NCBI GenBank assembly: GCA_031216915.1
Contig: CM062296.1
Span: 63,105,084-63,169,083, forward strand
Direction: 5' to 3'
Origin: Pictodentalium vernedei
Lineage: Eukaryota > Mollusca > Scaphopoda > Dentaliida > Dentaliidae
DNA: 64,000 nucleotides
In this document: piece by piece, positions 63,691-64,000 of the stretch
How positions within the stretch are numbered: position 1 is the stretch's first letter
How the letters are laid out: each line of letters opens with the position of its first letter
Program-made: the position numbers and the translations under genes
The notes under the pieces: generated by a model
What the model saw: only the letters and a program-made list of their open reading frames with translations
What the model was told of the DNA's origin: nothing
The model's database searches: none

Positions 63691-64000
63691 ATGAAGTTAC
63701 ATGTGTATATCTGAAAACTCTGAGTGAGAACGAAAGCTGCACCCAACCCTAACAGCCTATTTTGTATACAACTTGCTAGATCTACCTTGCCTATTATCAA
63801 TGTCACACCAAGGAGTCCAAGGTGCGAATGATGATTGATCGGAAATATTCCCATACTGACATAACATAGTCTACATTGAACCGAACCAATGGTATTATAT
63901 GTTAGAACTCTCTATTCATTCAGAACGGTATACTTTGGCTTCGACTTTATAAACCCGCCTGACATCCAGGGACGTACATGTAGTTGGGAGGTTTTCAATG
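63691..64000. other. No recognisable gene
   Basis: AT-rich sequence to the end of the window. Nothing recognised. Confidence 0.4.

Overview
The window looks like AT-rich nuclear DNA of an aquatic invertebrate. I favour a lophotrochozoan such as a mollusc or brachiopod, with low confidence. The reasons are an apparent spliced immune-type GTPase exon, a dense and layered set of eukaryotic transposons, tandem-repeat elements that end in a short hairpin like the Helentron-related elements of bivalves, and no prokaryotic gene organisation. No rRNA gene, convincing tRNA gene or CRISPR array is present. Only one locus looks like a host gene: the last exon of an AIG1/GIMAP-like GTPase on the minus strand at about 40.3-41.6 kb. 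Almost everything else that can be named is a mobile element or a tandem repeat.

Layout. 0-10 kb: the 3' end of a hairpin-ended repeat, a frameshifted Crypton tyrosine recombinase, a hAT-type non-autonomous element with a perfect 8-bp target duplication, a 5'-truncated LINE with a perfect 15-bp target duplication, and tandem arrays of 128-bp, 22-bp and about 150-bp units. 10-20 kb: a 74-bp array abutting a truncated LINE, a second LINE fragment, and a nearly full-length but broken minus-strand LINE whose protein begins with a 2A-like motif (DIETNPGP); then a SINE with a 12-bp target duplication. 20-24 kb: a 3.9-kb element with terminal inverted repeats and a 910-codon minus-strand ORF containing a PIN/FEN1(XPG)-like nuclease, resembling what has been called Academ. 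24-29 kb: tRNA-like repeats, a LINE ORF1 relic and MITEs. 29.6-32.9 kb: exactly 59 copies of a 56-bp satellite. 33-40 kb: Tc1-type and piggyBac-type MITEs, some nested, plus a dispersed repeat family. 40-42 kb: the GTPase exon. 42-64 kb: more MITEs, two broken Tc1 transposases (one DD34E, one split by a 720-bp segment flanked by 150-bp direct duplications), a Penelope-like retroelement split by a SINE, a second hAT-type element, and an eight-unit 170-bp array inside a hairpin-ended element.

The parts do not form a pathway. The window records successive insertions, and the nesting gives relative ages: MITE inside Tc1 transposon, SINE inside Penelope element, foldback elements inside both hAT elements, and a piggyBac-type MITE copied along with a segmental duplication. 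The items most worth follow-up are the nuclease-encoding element at 20.2-24.1 kb, the 2A-bearing LINE, the 720-bp/150-bp rearrangement at 60.3-61.3 kb, and the zinc-binding-like centre of the GTPase. All family names were assigned by reading motifs; no database search was run.
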